Positions 24,137 to 33,339 of a stretch of 34,381 nucleotides of DNA are shown piece by piece (position 1 is the stretch's first letter; every line of letters begins with the position of its first letter). Under the pieces are notes generated by a model that made no database searches, was not told the DNA's origin, and saw only the letters and a list, made by a program, of their open reading frames with translations. Made by a program: the position numbers and the translations under genes. The stretch comes from Candidatus Scybalousia scybalohippi (GTDB lineage Bacteria > Bacteroidota > Bacteroidia > Bacteroidales > P3). Location: contig JAGHSX010000002.1 in the NCBI GenBank assembly GCA_018065645.1, positions 1-34,381 of the forward strand. Direction: 5' to 3'.

Positions 24137-24790
24137 TTAAACCCATTCATCATCATCAACTGAAGCTTCTTTACTTTGTGAAGCTTCTTGACTTTGTGAA
24201 GATTTATCGGATTCTTGCTTTGGTTTAGCGTCAGGATTCTCAGCTAATTTCTTAACCTTACCTAGTACATTAAACTTACCTGCTGAATCACCTTGTTCAA
24301 CAACCACTAACTCGTCAACTTTTAGAGCTAAGAGTTTAGCGAAAGTACCAAATGAGTTTTCCATAACTTCATATTGAACTGTACCAACACTGCCATTACC
24401 GACAAGAGTTGTGAAAGTAATGTCCTCCAACTCCCCATTCTCATCATCAATGAAAACTCGTGGACGGTATTGATCAGGGATTTCTTTTAGTTCACCTGTT
24501 TCCTTATCCTTGTAGTTTGCAGGTTTCTTAAGTTTAATGAAGTATTGCTCTTCATCACCCACAGCATTCTCAGCTCCAAACTTCTCTACGAAATCTTCAT
24601 AATCCATCTCTTTAGATTTAGATTTTGGAAAAGCTTTATTCCAAGCTTTAGCTGTTGTCTTGTCAACCTGAACATCTACTACAAATTCTTTCTCAGTTTG
24701 AGATTGATATTTAAATGCAGGAGATTTAATCTTTGTGTAATAGAACTTAACACCTTCGATAGTTTGAGTTTCTAAGTTTAATTGTGACAT
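24137..24790 (-). CDS. T7 gp2.5-like ssDNA-binding protein
   Basis: VKFYYTKIKSPAFKYQ...KEFVVDVQVD...; low-complexity linker and acidic tail ending DDDEWV; SD GAGGATAATATTATG. Confidence 0.75.
   Translation of the reverse strand: MSQLNLETQTIEGVKFYYTKIKSPAFKYQSQTEKEFVVDVQVDKTTAKAWNKAFPKSKSKEMDYEDFVEKFGAENAVGDEEQYFIKLKKPANYKDKETGELKEIPDQYRPRVFIDDENGELEDITFTTLVGNGSVGTVQYEVMENSFGTFAKLLALKVDELVVVEQGDSAGKFNVLGKVKKLAENPDAKPKQESDKSSQSQEASQSKEASVDDDEWV
24161..24196. repeat. two 18-bp tandem repeats in the SSB linker
   Basis: TGAAGCTTCTTTACTTTG / TGAAGCTTCTTGACTTTG. Confidence 0.85.
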
Positions 24791-24920
24791 AATATTATCC
24801 TCTATACGTTTGTTGATATGCTTTTGCGTCTTGTACATCTTTCGATGTGAGCTTAATAGCTCTGACTCCCAAATTATGAAGAGTTATTTACTACCTTCGT
24901 AACTCCTCATTAAGTTGCCT

Positions 24921-24949
24921 ATTCTATAGATTTTGAAAACCTGTGTCAA
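24921..24949 (-). promoter_or_regulatory. promoter TTGACA-N17-TAGAAT for the SSB gene
   Basis: -35 24944-24949, -10 24921-24926. Confidence 0.75.
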
Positions 24950-24984
24950 TACCTAATTACAAAATATATTAAGTATTTTTAACA

Positions 24985-25143
24985 CTAATCTTCAAAATAC
25001 TCCTGCCCGCTTTCAGTATAGACTGATGCTCGACCTAATTCGTAAGAAATTCTATAGACCTCTTCAACCTCCTGTGAACTTAATGGATCGTCAGAGTCTA
25101 ATAAATCCCATAAACGTTCTTCCAAATATTCTTGTTTACTCAT
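24985..25143 (-). CDS. 52-aa hypothetical protein (not in track)
   Basis: MSKQEYLEERLWDLLDSDDPLSSQEVEEVYRISYELGRASVYTESGQEYFED; overlaps upstream stop (ATGAGTAA). Confidence 0.55.
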   Translation of the reverse strand: MSKQEYLEERLWDLLDSDDPLSSQEVEEVYRISYELGRASVYTESGQEYFED

Positions 25144-25843
25144 TACTTTCTCCTAACATCTTAAGAATCTTCTGCTTTAGTTTGGTACTACCCTCAATAC
25201 CATAAGTGAAGTATGCCTCAAGTAAAGCATAATGTACAACCTTGCCTAAATCCTCAACACCATTCTTCTCTTTGTGTCGAGTGATGTATTTTACAACATT
25301 ACCCTGTTGAAAGTTCAACTTGTTAGCTTCAGTGTACTCAATTGGTTGAATACCTCGTTGCTTATAGTGACTACCGCCCTCTTGAACATCTAAAGGGTTG
25401 AATGGTTTGTATTCTAAATCAAGTTTAGGAGGTTCAAAATTAACATCTTTTACGAAAGGAAACTCAACACCGTTTATAAATAGTTTTGTATTCTCTACTG
25501 AGAATTTTGGTTTATCTTCCTCTTGTTGAGATGGTTCATTTTCCAACAAATTCTCAAATCCTTTCTCAACCCAAACTATTTTACCACCTAGCTCACTCAC
25601 ACGGTTTTTTCCTTTATACCCACAATCAACCCATTCGTTAAACTCCATATCCATAATTTCTTTAAAGTTGTCTTTATAGAAACAATTCAATTCAGGATCA
25701 TCCTCCCAAACAGCAAAGCACTCAGCACATTTAGGGATCTCAAACCAATGTGGTTGTGGTGACATACGAGCTACAAGTTCAGGGTAAACTTCTCTGAACC
25801 AACCTGTAATTTCACTCTTATATAGATAACGTTTTTGTTTCAT
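25136..25843 (-). CDS. DUF3310-domain protein
   Basis: QEGGSHYKQRGIQPIEYTEANKLNFQQGNVVKYITRHKEKNGVEDLGKVVHYALLE. Confidence 0.75.
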   Translation of the reverse strand: MKQKRYLYKSEITGWFREVYPELVARMSPQPHWFEIPKCAECFAVWEDDPELNCFYKDNFKEIMDMEFNEWVDCGYKGKNRVSELGGKIVWVEKGFENLLENEPSQQEEDKPKFSVENTKLFINGVEFPFVKDVNFEPPKLDLEYKPFNPLDVQEGGSHYKQRGIQPIEYTEANKLNFQQGNVVKYITRHKEKNGVEDLGKVVHYALLEAYFTYGIEGSTKLKQKILKMLGESNE

Positions 25844-25844
25844 G

Positions 25845-26027
25845 TTAAATCTCCTTAAAATTTTCGGTTGTAAAAATAATGTCTTTCAAAATACTTACGA
25901 CATTTTCACATTTATCCTTAAGAATAACTTCATTAGAATATCGATTACGAATCGTTACACTACCATATTCATCAAACTCCAACTCGAAATCTTCAACAAA
26001 CTCTTTCTTCGTAAGACAAGAACCCAT
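25845..26027 (-). CDS. hypothetical protein
   Basis: ORF, start MGSCLTKK after GGAGAGTTGAA. Confidence 0.55.
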   Translation of the reverse strand: MGSCLTKKEFVEDFELEFDEYGSVTIRNRYSNEVILKDKCENVVSILKDIIFTTENFKEI

Positions 26028-26070
26028 TTCAACTCTCCTTAACAACATTTTAAATTAAATACTTTTAAAA

Positions 26071-26295
26071 CTAAACACTTTTAAACAACTTCATTGCTTG
26101 GTTGTATGATAACGAATCTTTCTCGAAGATACAATAGCCTAGAATACATTTCAACCTAGTTTCTTCACTTCCTTTTGTAGCACTCCAAATAGAATTATAC
26201 TTCTGACAATTCTTCAGGGCTTTCGCTAGGGTTGTAGGAGTATCTTCGGTTAAGAAGACCTCCTTTTCAGAAGTTATGCAGAAGATGTTATACAT
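26071..26295 (-). CDS. hypothetical protein
   Basis: ORF. Confidence 0.6.
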   Translation of the reverse strand: MYNIFCITSEKEVFLTEDTPTTLAKALKNCQKYNSIWSATKGSEETRLKCILGYCIFEKDSLSYNQAMKLFKSV

Positions 26296-26302
26296 CGTTT
26301 TG

Positions 26303-28507
26303 TTAATAAATAGTCTCCTTTAGTGGTTCTAATAATTTCTTAGCTTGTTCAATGTAGTAATCATAATTAATATCCCACTCGAACTCTGACATGTCATTAC
26401 ACACAGTCACATTCCACTCAGTATCAATCCCTAATCGCTTCCATCCGTCTTCTGAGTCTTCATTAGGCATAAGTTTAACCAACTTCTTACCATTTACAGA
26501 AGGATAATATCGACAAACATTCTGCTGAAGCTCTTCCTTACCATTCTCATCAACTGTAACGAGTCGTGAGGATCGAGGTACTTTAGCACGTAACATGAAG
26601 TCAAACTCATTCTTATGGGTTCGAATGAAGTCTTCTGCACTACCTCTATCAAACAACTCATGTTCAACCGCCATAGGTACAACTAACGCTGACATATTTT
26701 TATGCCAAGCCAAGTCTTTATATTCATAAGCACCCTTCTGCTTAACCTTACCATGGGTGGTAATACTAGTGTAATTGTTTACATCTCGGATATACATAGC
26801 CTTATAAACATCTCCCTCCATCTCCAAACCTGTAACCTTCTCCCATAATGATATAATTCTTTCAACTTCCTCTCGTTTATCTCGCTTCACATAAACTTCA
26901 ACGCCATCAGTATTGAGCATTATGAGTCTTGCATCACACTTTTGAACAAGTTTCTCAGCTAACATGGATAAACTCAATTGTCCGTTGATTGTGATTTTCA
27001 TAGTGTACATAGGGTCATAGAAAGCTGAGAACTTATCATTTGACTTACCGTACACACTATTTAATCCAAGCTTAATAGCTAAGTTCTCACCCGTCCCTTT
27101 TGCAAACTTCTTACGCTCTTGGTAGAAATCCTCATAAGAATCACAAAAAGACTCACCTAAATGTTCAGGGTAAACACGATTAGCAATCGCAATATTAGGA
27201 TACATCGAAGCAACGTCATAAGTTAGAAGTTCATATTCATCATTAGAATGAATAGTCCCCTGTAAAGCTCCATGCAAACCCCCCACACCATAATCTATTC
27301 GACAACCACCATATACAATATTAAGAGTTTCAGCGACATTAAAACAACCATAATAAGACTTCTTAAATTCTTTCTTATTTCTAAGTTTAATCTTACCCGT
27401 TTTCTCACAAACATATTCTTCCTTAACAGGATTACCTTGTTCGTCTTTAATAACTTGAGTAGCCTTTAGTTCTATTTCCTCAACCCAACCTAAAGGGTGT
27501 TGTTTCTTAAACTCAGTAACATCTTCTTCGTTAGGCTTTGTTGGAAACTTAACTTTTTTAACAACCATTTCAGAATATTTAGCGAGATCACCCAATTGAT
27601 GTTCTTCAATATCAGAAAAAACACCCTTAGTTTCGGTAATCTTTTGACGAGAAAACCATTTATGTAAAGCCTTAAACTCAGGTGTGGAAAACTGTAAGTA
27701 ACTAAATAAACATTTACCAACATCAATAAAGTCACGTTTAGTTTGTTTCATCTTACGTTTACCATCAATACCGATTTCGTAAAATGCTTCAGGTTGTTCC
27801 TTTTCAATCTTCTTCATGAAGAACTGTTCACCAATTTTTGTATCACTATAATTAATACAATCGAATCCGTACTTAACTGACAAATCTTCTCGCATTTTAA
27901 TCATATCTAAACAACGTTTATAGAACTCAAGTGTCTGCATAACGTCGTGCTTGTTATACTCAATTAACACATCAATTTCCTCAGAAGTTAACTTACTTCC
28001 GACTTGATAAGGTAAATCTTCCACGTTGTGTGATCGCATATTAAACTCAAGTAACTTTAAGGAAGTCATTTTAGCTTTATTATCAAAATGATTAATCTTC
28101 ATTAGGTCACACTGTTTTAGAAGAATTTCTTCAGGTTTAATATATATACCAAAACCTCCGTCCTTCTTACTGTCAATAACCTTCTGAGCATATTTGAATA
28201 ACTGACCTGCTGTAACTGATAATTTCTTACTTTCTTTCTTCGCCTTTATCGCTTTCGTTAATATGAAATGAATCACAGGGTAATCAAAGTTTACTCCATT
28301 GTAAGTTATTAACCGCTTATCATTTCTTTTAATATCACGCAAATAAATTAATAAGTCATCAACTTCATTCTTACGATTTGAAATTTCAAAAACAAAAGTC
28401 TTATCTAATCCAATGTCGTAAAACGTTGCTGTAAAAACATTAGGGAATGTTTCTATATCAAATGGTACATCTTTCTCAGCAAAAGGGTATTTGGTAAAAT
28501 CTATCAT
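26303..28507 (-). CDS. Family B DNA polymerase with 3'-5' exonuclease domain
   Basis: Exo FDIETFPN, TYNGVNFDYPVI, EYNKHDVMQT; Pol YDVASMYPNIAI, LGLNSVYGKSN, LIMLNTDGVEVYV. Confidence 0.9.
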   Translation of the reverse strand: MIDFTKYPFAEKDVPFDIETFPNVFTATFYDIGLDKTFVFEISNRKNEVDDLLIYLRDIKRNDKRLITYNGVNFDYPVIHFILTKAIKAKKESKKLSVTAGQLFKYAQKVIDSKKDGGFGIYIKPEEILLKQCDLMKINHFDNKAKMTSLKLLEFNMRSHNVEDLPYQVGSKLTSEEIDVLIEYNKHDVMQTLEFYKRCLDMIKMREDLSVKYGFDCINYSDTKIGEQFFMKKIEKEQPEAFYEIGIDGKRKMKQTKRDFIDVGKCLFSYLQFSTPEFKALHKWFSRQKITETKGVFSDIEEHQLGDLAKYSEMVVKKVKFPTKPNEEDVTEFKKQHPLGWVEEIELKATQVIKDEQGNPVKEEYVCEKTGKIKLRNKKEFKKSYYGCFNVAETLNIVYGGCRIDYGVGGLHGALQGTIHSNDEYELLTYDVASMYPNIAIANRVYPEHLGESFCDSYEDFYQERKKFAKGTGENLAIKLGLNSVYGKSNDKFSAFYDPMYTMKITINGQLSLSMLAEKLVQKCDARLIMLNTDGVEVYVKRDKREEVERIISLWEKVTGLEMEGDVYKAMYIRDVNNYTSITTHGKVKQKGAYEYKDLAWHKNMSALVVPMAVEHELFDRGSAEDFIRTHKNEFDFMLRAKVPRSSRLVTVDENGKEELQQNVCRYYPSVNGKKLVKLMPNEDSEDGWKRLGIDTEWNVTVCNDMSEFEWDINYDYYIEQAKKLLEPLKETIY

Positions 28508-28544
28508 ATTTCCTCCTAATTCATAACGAAACTATATATTATAT

Positions 28545-29282
28545 TTAACTTTCTTTCAACTCCTTTTTAAAAATAAAACCTTTATAAGATTTTTTATAAC
28601 CACTACAAACAGAATATATAGACTGAATATGATAACTAGGATTCTTATCACAAAGCTCATTTATTGATTCATACGTGAATAACAGTTCTCCGTATTTCGA
28701 GTATTGATAAAATCTATACTTAGATTTAGCTTCGGAAACTTTTTTAGCCATATTCAACTTCTTTTCTTCATCTTTCCATATATTGGAACTGGTAATTCTA
28801 AGTTTTGAAATCCATTCGTCCCCATAAAAACCCTCTTTATGTCTACGTTTTTGTATTTCACTAGCATTCTTCTTTTGATCATCAGACCAAGTATTACCAA
28901 AGTTTGAATTTAATTCTCCAACTCTTAATGAAAGTAGTTTTCTTGTCTCTTCGTGAACAATACATTTACTAGAACTGTCTTTTCTTAAATTATACCCATG
29001 ATCACGATCACAAGAGTTGTAAAACTCCATCCAATAAAGTTCACGATCTATTAAAATCTCTTCAGAATAATTAAAAGACAAATCTTCAATTATTTCAAAA
29101 TTAAAATTATCAATCCCATTCTTTTTAACTGCGTTATACAGGTGACGATTACAATCTTTACTTCTTGTATCTTTATTTAATAAAGACTTATGATTAATAA
29201 ACCTCATTTCAATATTTATCGACTTACCTATATACACCTTATTGTTTAATTTGTTTTCAATTTTATAAATCCCTACAGTCAT
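28545..29282 (-). CDS. GIY-YIG homing endonuclease (Seg-like)
   Basis: VGIYKIENKLNNKVYIGKSINIEMRFINHK...ELYWMEFYNS...GYNLRKD; NUMOD-like C-terminal repeats; start MTVGIYK. Confidence 0.88.
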   Translation of the reverse strand: MTVGIYKIENKLNNKVYIGKSINIEMRFINHKSLLNKDTRSKDCNRHLYNAVKKNGIDNFNFEIIEDLSFNYSEEILIDRELYWMEFYNSCDRDHGYNLRKDSSSKCIVHEETRKLLSLRVGELNSNFGNTWSDDQKKNASEIQKRRHKEGFYGDEWISKLRITSSNIWKDEEKKLNMAKKVSEAKSKYRFYQYSKYGELLFTYESINELCDKNPSYHIQSIYSVCSGYKKSYKGFIFKKELKES

Positions 29283-29326
29283 TACACCCTCCAAAATAAA
29301 AGAGGTCTTTCGACCTCTAATTTAAA

Positions 29327-31237
29327 TTAACACCAATCCTTTTCATCTACTAAAGGTTCTTCTTCCTCAACTTCATTCAAACACTGAGGTTGAATAGATG
29401 AAACACCACCATTCAAATAGTCCTTATAATTCATCAATCGTCGAGTCTCATGATCAAAGAACACCTTATCAACGACACCAGTTCGACCTGTCCAACGAAT
29501 CTTAGGAGTTGTGACTAACGTTGTATTCTTAATAACATTATCATCACTCATCTTATTACGACTGAAGAAGAAGATTGCAGCAGCAGATGACGCGCCACTG
29601 TAAGAACCAATCAAATCACCCTCATCAGGAACATCACCGTTGTCATAATTCTTATCGCCTTTCTTAACATGACTAATACCGATCATAAGAACATTATGCT
29701 TCTTAATGAAAGACTTAACCCATGAATTAAATACAACCTGTTGGGTATTGTCCAAGCGTTGTGTTAGGTCGGAAATAGGGTCTAATACTAAAACAGTAAC
29801 ACCTTTCTTAACAACTAAATCTTCACACAGTTGTTGAATATTAGCGATGTCAGAATCACGGTCATCAACAACATAGAATCGATCCTCACCATTATCCTTG
29901 CGGAACAGATCATTACCTGCTTCAATCAACTCAGGGTTATTTAATAAGTTAGCTCGTTCCTCATTAGTCTGAATATCATCAATGTTTAAACCAACATGTC
30001 GAGATAACATCTCAATATAATACTGACCTTGAGACAACTCTAAGCTCACGATACCAACTTTATGATTCTCATCAAACACCCAATCATAAATCATAGTATT
30101 GATATGAACCGTCTTACCAACTGATGAAGCACCTGCAAAGATCACATATCGACCCATTGGTAATCCACCACGAGTAGCATCATTAATTCCTTGATAGATT
30201 GGTGATAGTCGTAAACGAGGTGTTTTAAGCTCTTCTTGAGCAGGTGACAACCAATCCCCTGAACCAACAATTTTAGCTACAGAACAAGGTGTTACGTTCC
30301 AATAAGAATCAGCAACCCATTCACTAATCATTCCTTTTTCTAAGTATGTGTTAGCATCTTTCAGTCGAAGATTTGCTCGATATAAACTCTCACGAGGCAT
30401 TTCATCAATGAACTCATCAATAGCTTTCTCACCTGCAACATCAGCATCAAGAGCTAAGATTACACGATCAAATTGCTTGAAGAAATTAAAATTAGTATCA
30501 GAATCTTTAAACGTTTTAAGTAATGAGTTACTGCCATTAACTAAAGAAACTACAGCAGGAAGCTCATACTTCTTACCCTTACTATCCATATCCATTTGAT
30601 ACATTTGATGAGCTGAAGCATAATCCAATTCACCCTCTACGAGGATTAAAGTACGAGTCTTAGATTTAGCTTGCTTATAACCGATCAAATCTGAAATAGA
30701 ACCAACATAACCTTTCGGTGATGAGAAATCTTTAGGGAACTTACGTGATTTAAAACCAACAAACTCTGTTTTCTTACCTTCGGTAAAAGTAACCCCTGTT
30801 AACATCTCACAAGGTTGTTCATTTTCATCATAAGAAAAACGAATGTTTAAATCTTTAATGTACTTATATTTAAGACCACGCCAACCTTTAGGGTCATTGA
30901 ATGTTGAGTCTACAATTTGTTTAACTTCGTCTTTACTTAAACGTTTCTCACCCAACTTAATCAGGTCTTTTGTAATTACACTTGACAATTTCTTAACACC
31001 TCCTACAGTATTACTATCATTATCTTCTAATAAGGTTTGTTCACTTGGAATAGAGAATCCACAAGAGAAACAGTGACCGCCACCTTTATTTGCATATACA
31101 TGAAAATTATCATGTTTGTTATCTCTTCCATCTTCAAGGCATTGGGGACATTGTGTTTTGTAATCCCACTTAACCAAGAAGTCTATATGAGAAACATCAT
31201 GTTGTCCCCACACACTCATGTCTCCATCATAAAACAT
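29327..31237 (-). CDS. Primase-helicase, T7 gp4-like
   Basis: Zn finger CPQC..CFSCGF; TOPRIM LILVEGELDYASA, LALDADVAGEKA; helicase FAGASSVGKTVHINTM, VLVLDPISDL. Confidence 0.9.
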   Translation of the reverse strand: MFYDGDMSVWGQHDVSHIDFLVKWDYKTQCPQCLEDGRDNKHDNFHVYANKGGGHCFSCGFSIPSEQTLLEDNDSNTVGGVKKLSSVITKDLIKLGEKRLSKDEVKQIVDSTFNDPKGWRGLKYKYIKDLNIRFSYDENEQPCEMLTGVTFTEGKKTEFVGFKSRKFPKDFSSPKGYVGSISDLIGYKQAKSKTRTLILVEGELDYASAHQMYQMDMDSKGKKYELPAVVSLVNGSNSLLKTFKDSDTNFNFFKQFDRVILALDADVAGEKAIDEFIDEMPRESLYRANLRLKDANTYLEKGMISEWVADSYWNVTPCSVAKIVGSGDWLSPAQEELKTPRLRLSPIYQGINDATRGGLPMGRYVIFAGASSVGKTVHINTMIYDWVFDENHKVGIVSLELSQGQYYIEMLSRHVGLNIDDIQTNEERANLLNNPELIEAGNDLFRKDNGEDRFYVVDDRDSDIANIQQLCEDLVVKKGVTVLVLDPISDLTQRLDNTQQVVFNSWVKSFIKKHNVLMIGISHVKKGDKNYDNGDVPDEGDLIGSYSGASSAAAIFFFSRNKMSDDNVIKNTTLVTTPKIRWTGRTGVVDKVFFDHETRRLMNYKDYLNGGVSSIQPQCLNEVEEEEPLVDEKDWC

Positions 31238-31268
31238 TCACACCATCCTCCAAAAATAAACTAAAAAC

Positions 31269-31297
31269 AATATATCAAAATCCATTTAACAAAACAA
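31269..31297 (-). promoter_or_regulatory. promoter TTGTTT-N17-TATATT with TGn extended -10, upstream of primase-helicase
   Basis: -35 31292-31297, -10 31269-31274. Confidence 0.55.
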
Positions 31298-31353
31298 CCT
31301 TTTATTCAAAAATCACTCAACATCCTTGTCGAATAATTCTTAGAGGTTAAAAA

Positions 31354-31509
31354 TTAACGATCAAATAAAACCAAAGCTTCGTACCTCTCCGCAGTCAAAC
31401 AAGTCACACTAAAATGTAAGACTTCTAAACTATTTGAATCTGCATACTTCTCAATACTAATCATTAAATCACGCATACTACCACTCTTAAATGTTTGTAA
31501 AGATCTCAC
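31354..31509 (-). CDS. 51-aa hypothetical protein, GTG start (not in track)
   Basis: VRSLQTFKSGSMRDLMISIEKYADSNSLEVLHFSVTCLTAERYEALVLFDR; strong SD TAGGAGGTTGTTGTG. Confidence 0.5.
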   Translation of the reverse strand: MRSLQTFKSGSMRDLMISIEKYADSNSLEVLHFSVTCLTAERYEALVLFDR

Positions 31510-31536
31510 AACAACCTCCTAGAATAAACTATCGAA

Positions 31537-31559
31537 TAAAGACACCCCTAAAGGGTGTC
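31537..31559 (-). terminator. possible terminator GACACCC/GGGTGTC
   Basis: stem 31553-31559/31541-31547, weak TTTATT tail. Confidence 0.5.
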
Positions 31560-31601
31560 ACCCAAATATTTGACTCTTTTGCCTGTTCGTTAGAATAAGA
31601 G

Positions 31602-31772
31602 TTAAAATAACTCATCGAATACTTCTTCAACATCAATCTCTTTCTTCCAAGCAATCTTAAGTTTCTTCATAACCTTAGCTTCAACCTCTTCATCTTCAAA
31701 GTCCTCACCATTATCATCCATCAAACTCATGAATAACTTTTTATATTCAGTCCAAGATAAACCTTCTTCCAT
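31602..31772 (-). CDS. hypothetical protein
   Basis: ORF, start MEEGLSW after GGGAGGAGTAATAAA. Confidence 0.55.
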   Translation of the reverse strand: MEEGLSWTEYKKLFMSLMDDNGEDFEDEEVEAKVMKKLKIAWKKEIDVEEVFDELF

Positions 31773-31776
31773 TTTA

Positions 31777-31941
31777 TTACTCCTCCCAACTGTCGTAGTA
31801 TTCTGCATCATCGTAATCTAAACGTGCATCTCGCATTGCTTTACGAATTGCTTCATCCTCATTCTCAGCTTCTATTGTGTAGTGTTCAAGTTTACGAACT
31901 TCAACAGCAATTGTATACACTTTCTTTTCAACTTCTTCCAT
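31777..31941 (-). CDS. hypothetical protein
   Basis: ORF, start MEEVEKK after AAAGGAGATTGAA. Confidence 0.55.
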   Translation of the reverse strand: MEEVEKKVYTIAVEVRKLEHYTIEAENEDEAIRKAMRDARLDYDDAEYYDSWEE

Positions 31942-31973
31942 TTCAATCTCCTTTAATACCAATTAATAACCAA

Positions 31974-32333
31974 TCAATGACCATTACCAAAAACAAAAGG
32001 TTGAAAATCTTTGCTCTTATTAAGTAGTTTAAACAACTCACTGTGAGTAGTCAACGATAATTTTACATCCCTGTCCTCAACCTTATCATCCTTAAGAACT
32101 TCTTCAGCAATACCTTTCAATTCCTCCAAACGAGTGATAATACCAACACCCTTATAAGTCCATGATGGAACTACTGTAAAAGTCTTCTGGTTATTGTTGA
32201 AAAGGAAATTAAACAAAGTTTTTTGGTATTCATAAACCTTGTCATCTTCTCCTTTGTAATTCTGAATATTCTCTAAACACTGAGAGGTTACTTCAAGCAA
32301 TTTCTCAGGTGAAATATGAACATACCCCGACAT
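31974..32333 (-). CDS. hypothetical protein
   Basis: ORF with GGAGGGTATTGATG. Confidence 0.6.
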   Translation of the reverse strand: MSGYVHISPEKLLEVTSQCLENIQNYKGEDDKVYEYQKTLFNFLFNNNQKTFTVVPSWTYKGVGIITRLEELKGIAEEVLKDDKVEDRDVKLSLTTHSELFKLLNKSKDFQPFVFGNGH

Positions 32334-32602
32334 CAATACCCTCCAAAACTTTTCAATTTGTTTTCTAACTCTCTCAAATCCTCCAAACCTTCCTCCATAA
32401 ACTCTTGCTCAATAAAGAAAGATAGTAACACTAAGTACAACACCATATTTAAGCTTGGGTGGATCAGTGAAGCACCATCAACATACCCTTGCATAAACAA
32501 AACAATCGATGTACAAAGATTGATAAATACAACAAAGAATAATGTTAAGAATACATACTTTTTGCAAAGTAGTTCGACAAGCTTACCTAGAAATTTCATC
32601 AT
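32333..32602 (-). CDS. hypothetical membrane protein (2 TM)
   Basis: YVFLTLFFVVFINLCTSIVLFM and LNMVLYLVLLSFFI. Confidence 0.6.
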   Translation of the reverse strand: MMKFLGKLVELLCKKYVFLTLFFVVFINLCTSIVLFMQGYVDGASLIHPSLNMVLYLVLLSFFIEQEFMEEGLEDLRELENKLKSFGGY

Positions 32603-32913
32603 TGCGTAAATACCCATGCACAGCCAACCTCTTCACCCTCTAACAGCTCGATTGGAGCTACATGGTTGTTCTGTACCACCACAGTTGGAATCGAGCTATA
32701 AAGCTCTGGAAACGGGGTTGAAACGCATTGTAGAACACCTTTCTGAGCAATGCTCTTACGGATGTGGAATGTTGCGTAGTTGTACCCAAAAACCTCTGTT
32801 GTAATGTTTCCACTACTAGGAACTTCAACTTTCTCATTCACCTCCAAACTAACCACAGCCCCTACAGGGATTTCAACACGCTCTTTCAGTGTTAGTGGGA
32901 TAATTTTATACAT
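32599..32913 (-). CDS. hypothetical protein, possible beta-clip (dUTPase/dCTP deaminase-like) fold
   Basis: IPTVVVQNNHVAPIELLEGEEVGCAWVF is reminiscent of the end of that fold; tentative. Confidence 0.4.
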   Translation of the reverse strand: MYKIIPLTLKERVEIPVGAVVSLEVNEKVEVPSSGNITTEVFGYNYATFHIRKSIAQKGVLQCVSTPFPELYSSIPTVVVQNNHVAPIELLEGEEVGCAWVFTQ

Positions 32914-33082
32914 CTTTATTCTCCTTCCAATTTACAACAATCTCATAAGTGTCATTGCGCTGTCTTGTCTTAAACAGCTCGTCAAACTTACTAATTGCGT
33001 CGTCTAAATTATCAAAGTCACCACAGCGTCCTGAGTAGTTTCCGTAATTATAGTTAACAATAGTGTACCAAACTTTATACAT
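32906..33082 (-). CDS. 58-aa hypothetical protein (not in track)
   Basis: MYKVWYTIVNYNYGNYSGRCGDFDNLDDAISKFDELFKTRQRNDTYEIVVNWKENKDV; SD AAGGAGACTAATTAATG; overlaps next start. Confidence 0.6.
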   Translation of the reverse strand: MYKVWYTIVNYNYGNYSGRCGDFDNLDDAISKFDELFKTRQRNDTYEIVVNWKENKDV

Positions 33083-33094
33083 TAATTAGTCTCC

Positions 33095-33328
33095 TTAATA
33101 AGTAATCAACACATTATGCACACTAACAGTCTTCTCGTCAATCTCTTTGTAGAACTTTAAGATTGGATTATTCTCATCAGATTGAATTGCAAGTTTTAAA
33201 TATGTAAATTCACTCTTAGGGATTTTCACCAATACTTTTTCACCATCACTCACCTTAACAGCACCGTTGATTGACATGCACATTTTAAGGTACTTGTTTG
33301 TTGCTTCATTAGCTTCTTTATTGAACAT
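33095..33328 (-). CDS. hypothetical protein
   Basis: ORF. Confidence 0.6.
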   Translation of the reverse strand: MFNKEANEATNKYLKMCMSINGAVKVSDGEKVLVKIPKSEFTYLKLAIQSDENNPILKFYKEIDEKTVSVHNVLITY

Positions 33329-33339
33329 TGTTAAACTCC

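Noticed and set aside
13996-32804. Plus-strand ORFs antisense to the leftward genes (e.g. 14715..14903, 17341..17703, 20785..21081, 32316..32609)
   Set aside because: They lie opposite well-supported genes, generally without convincing SDs, and have compositions expected from antisense reading of AT-rich coding DNA
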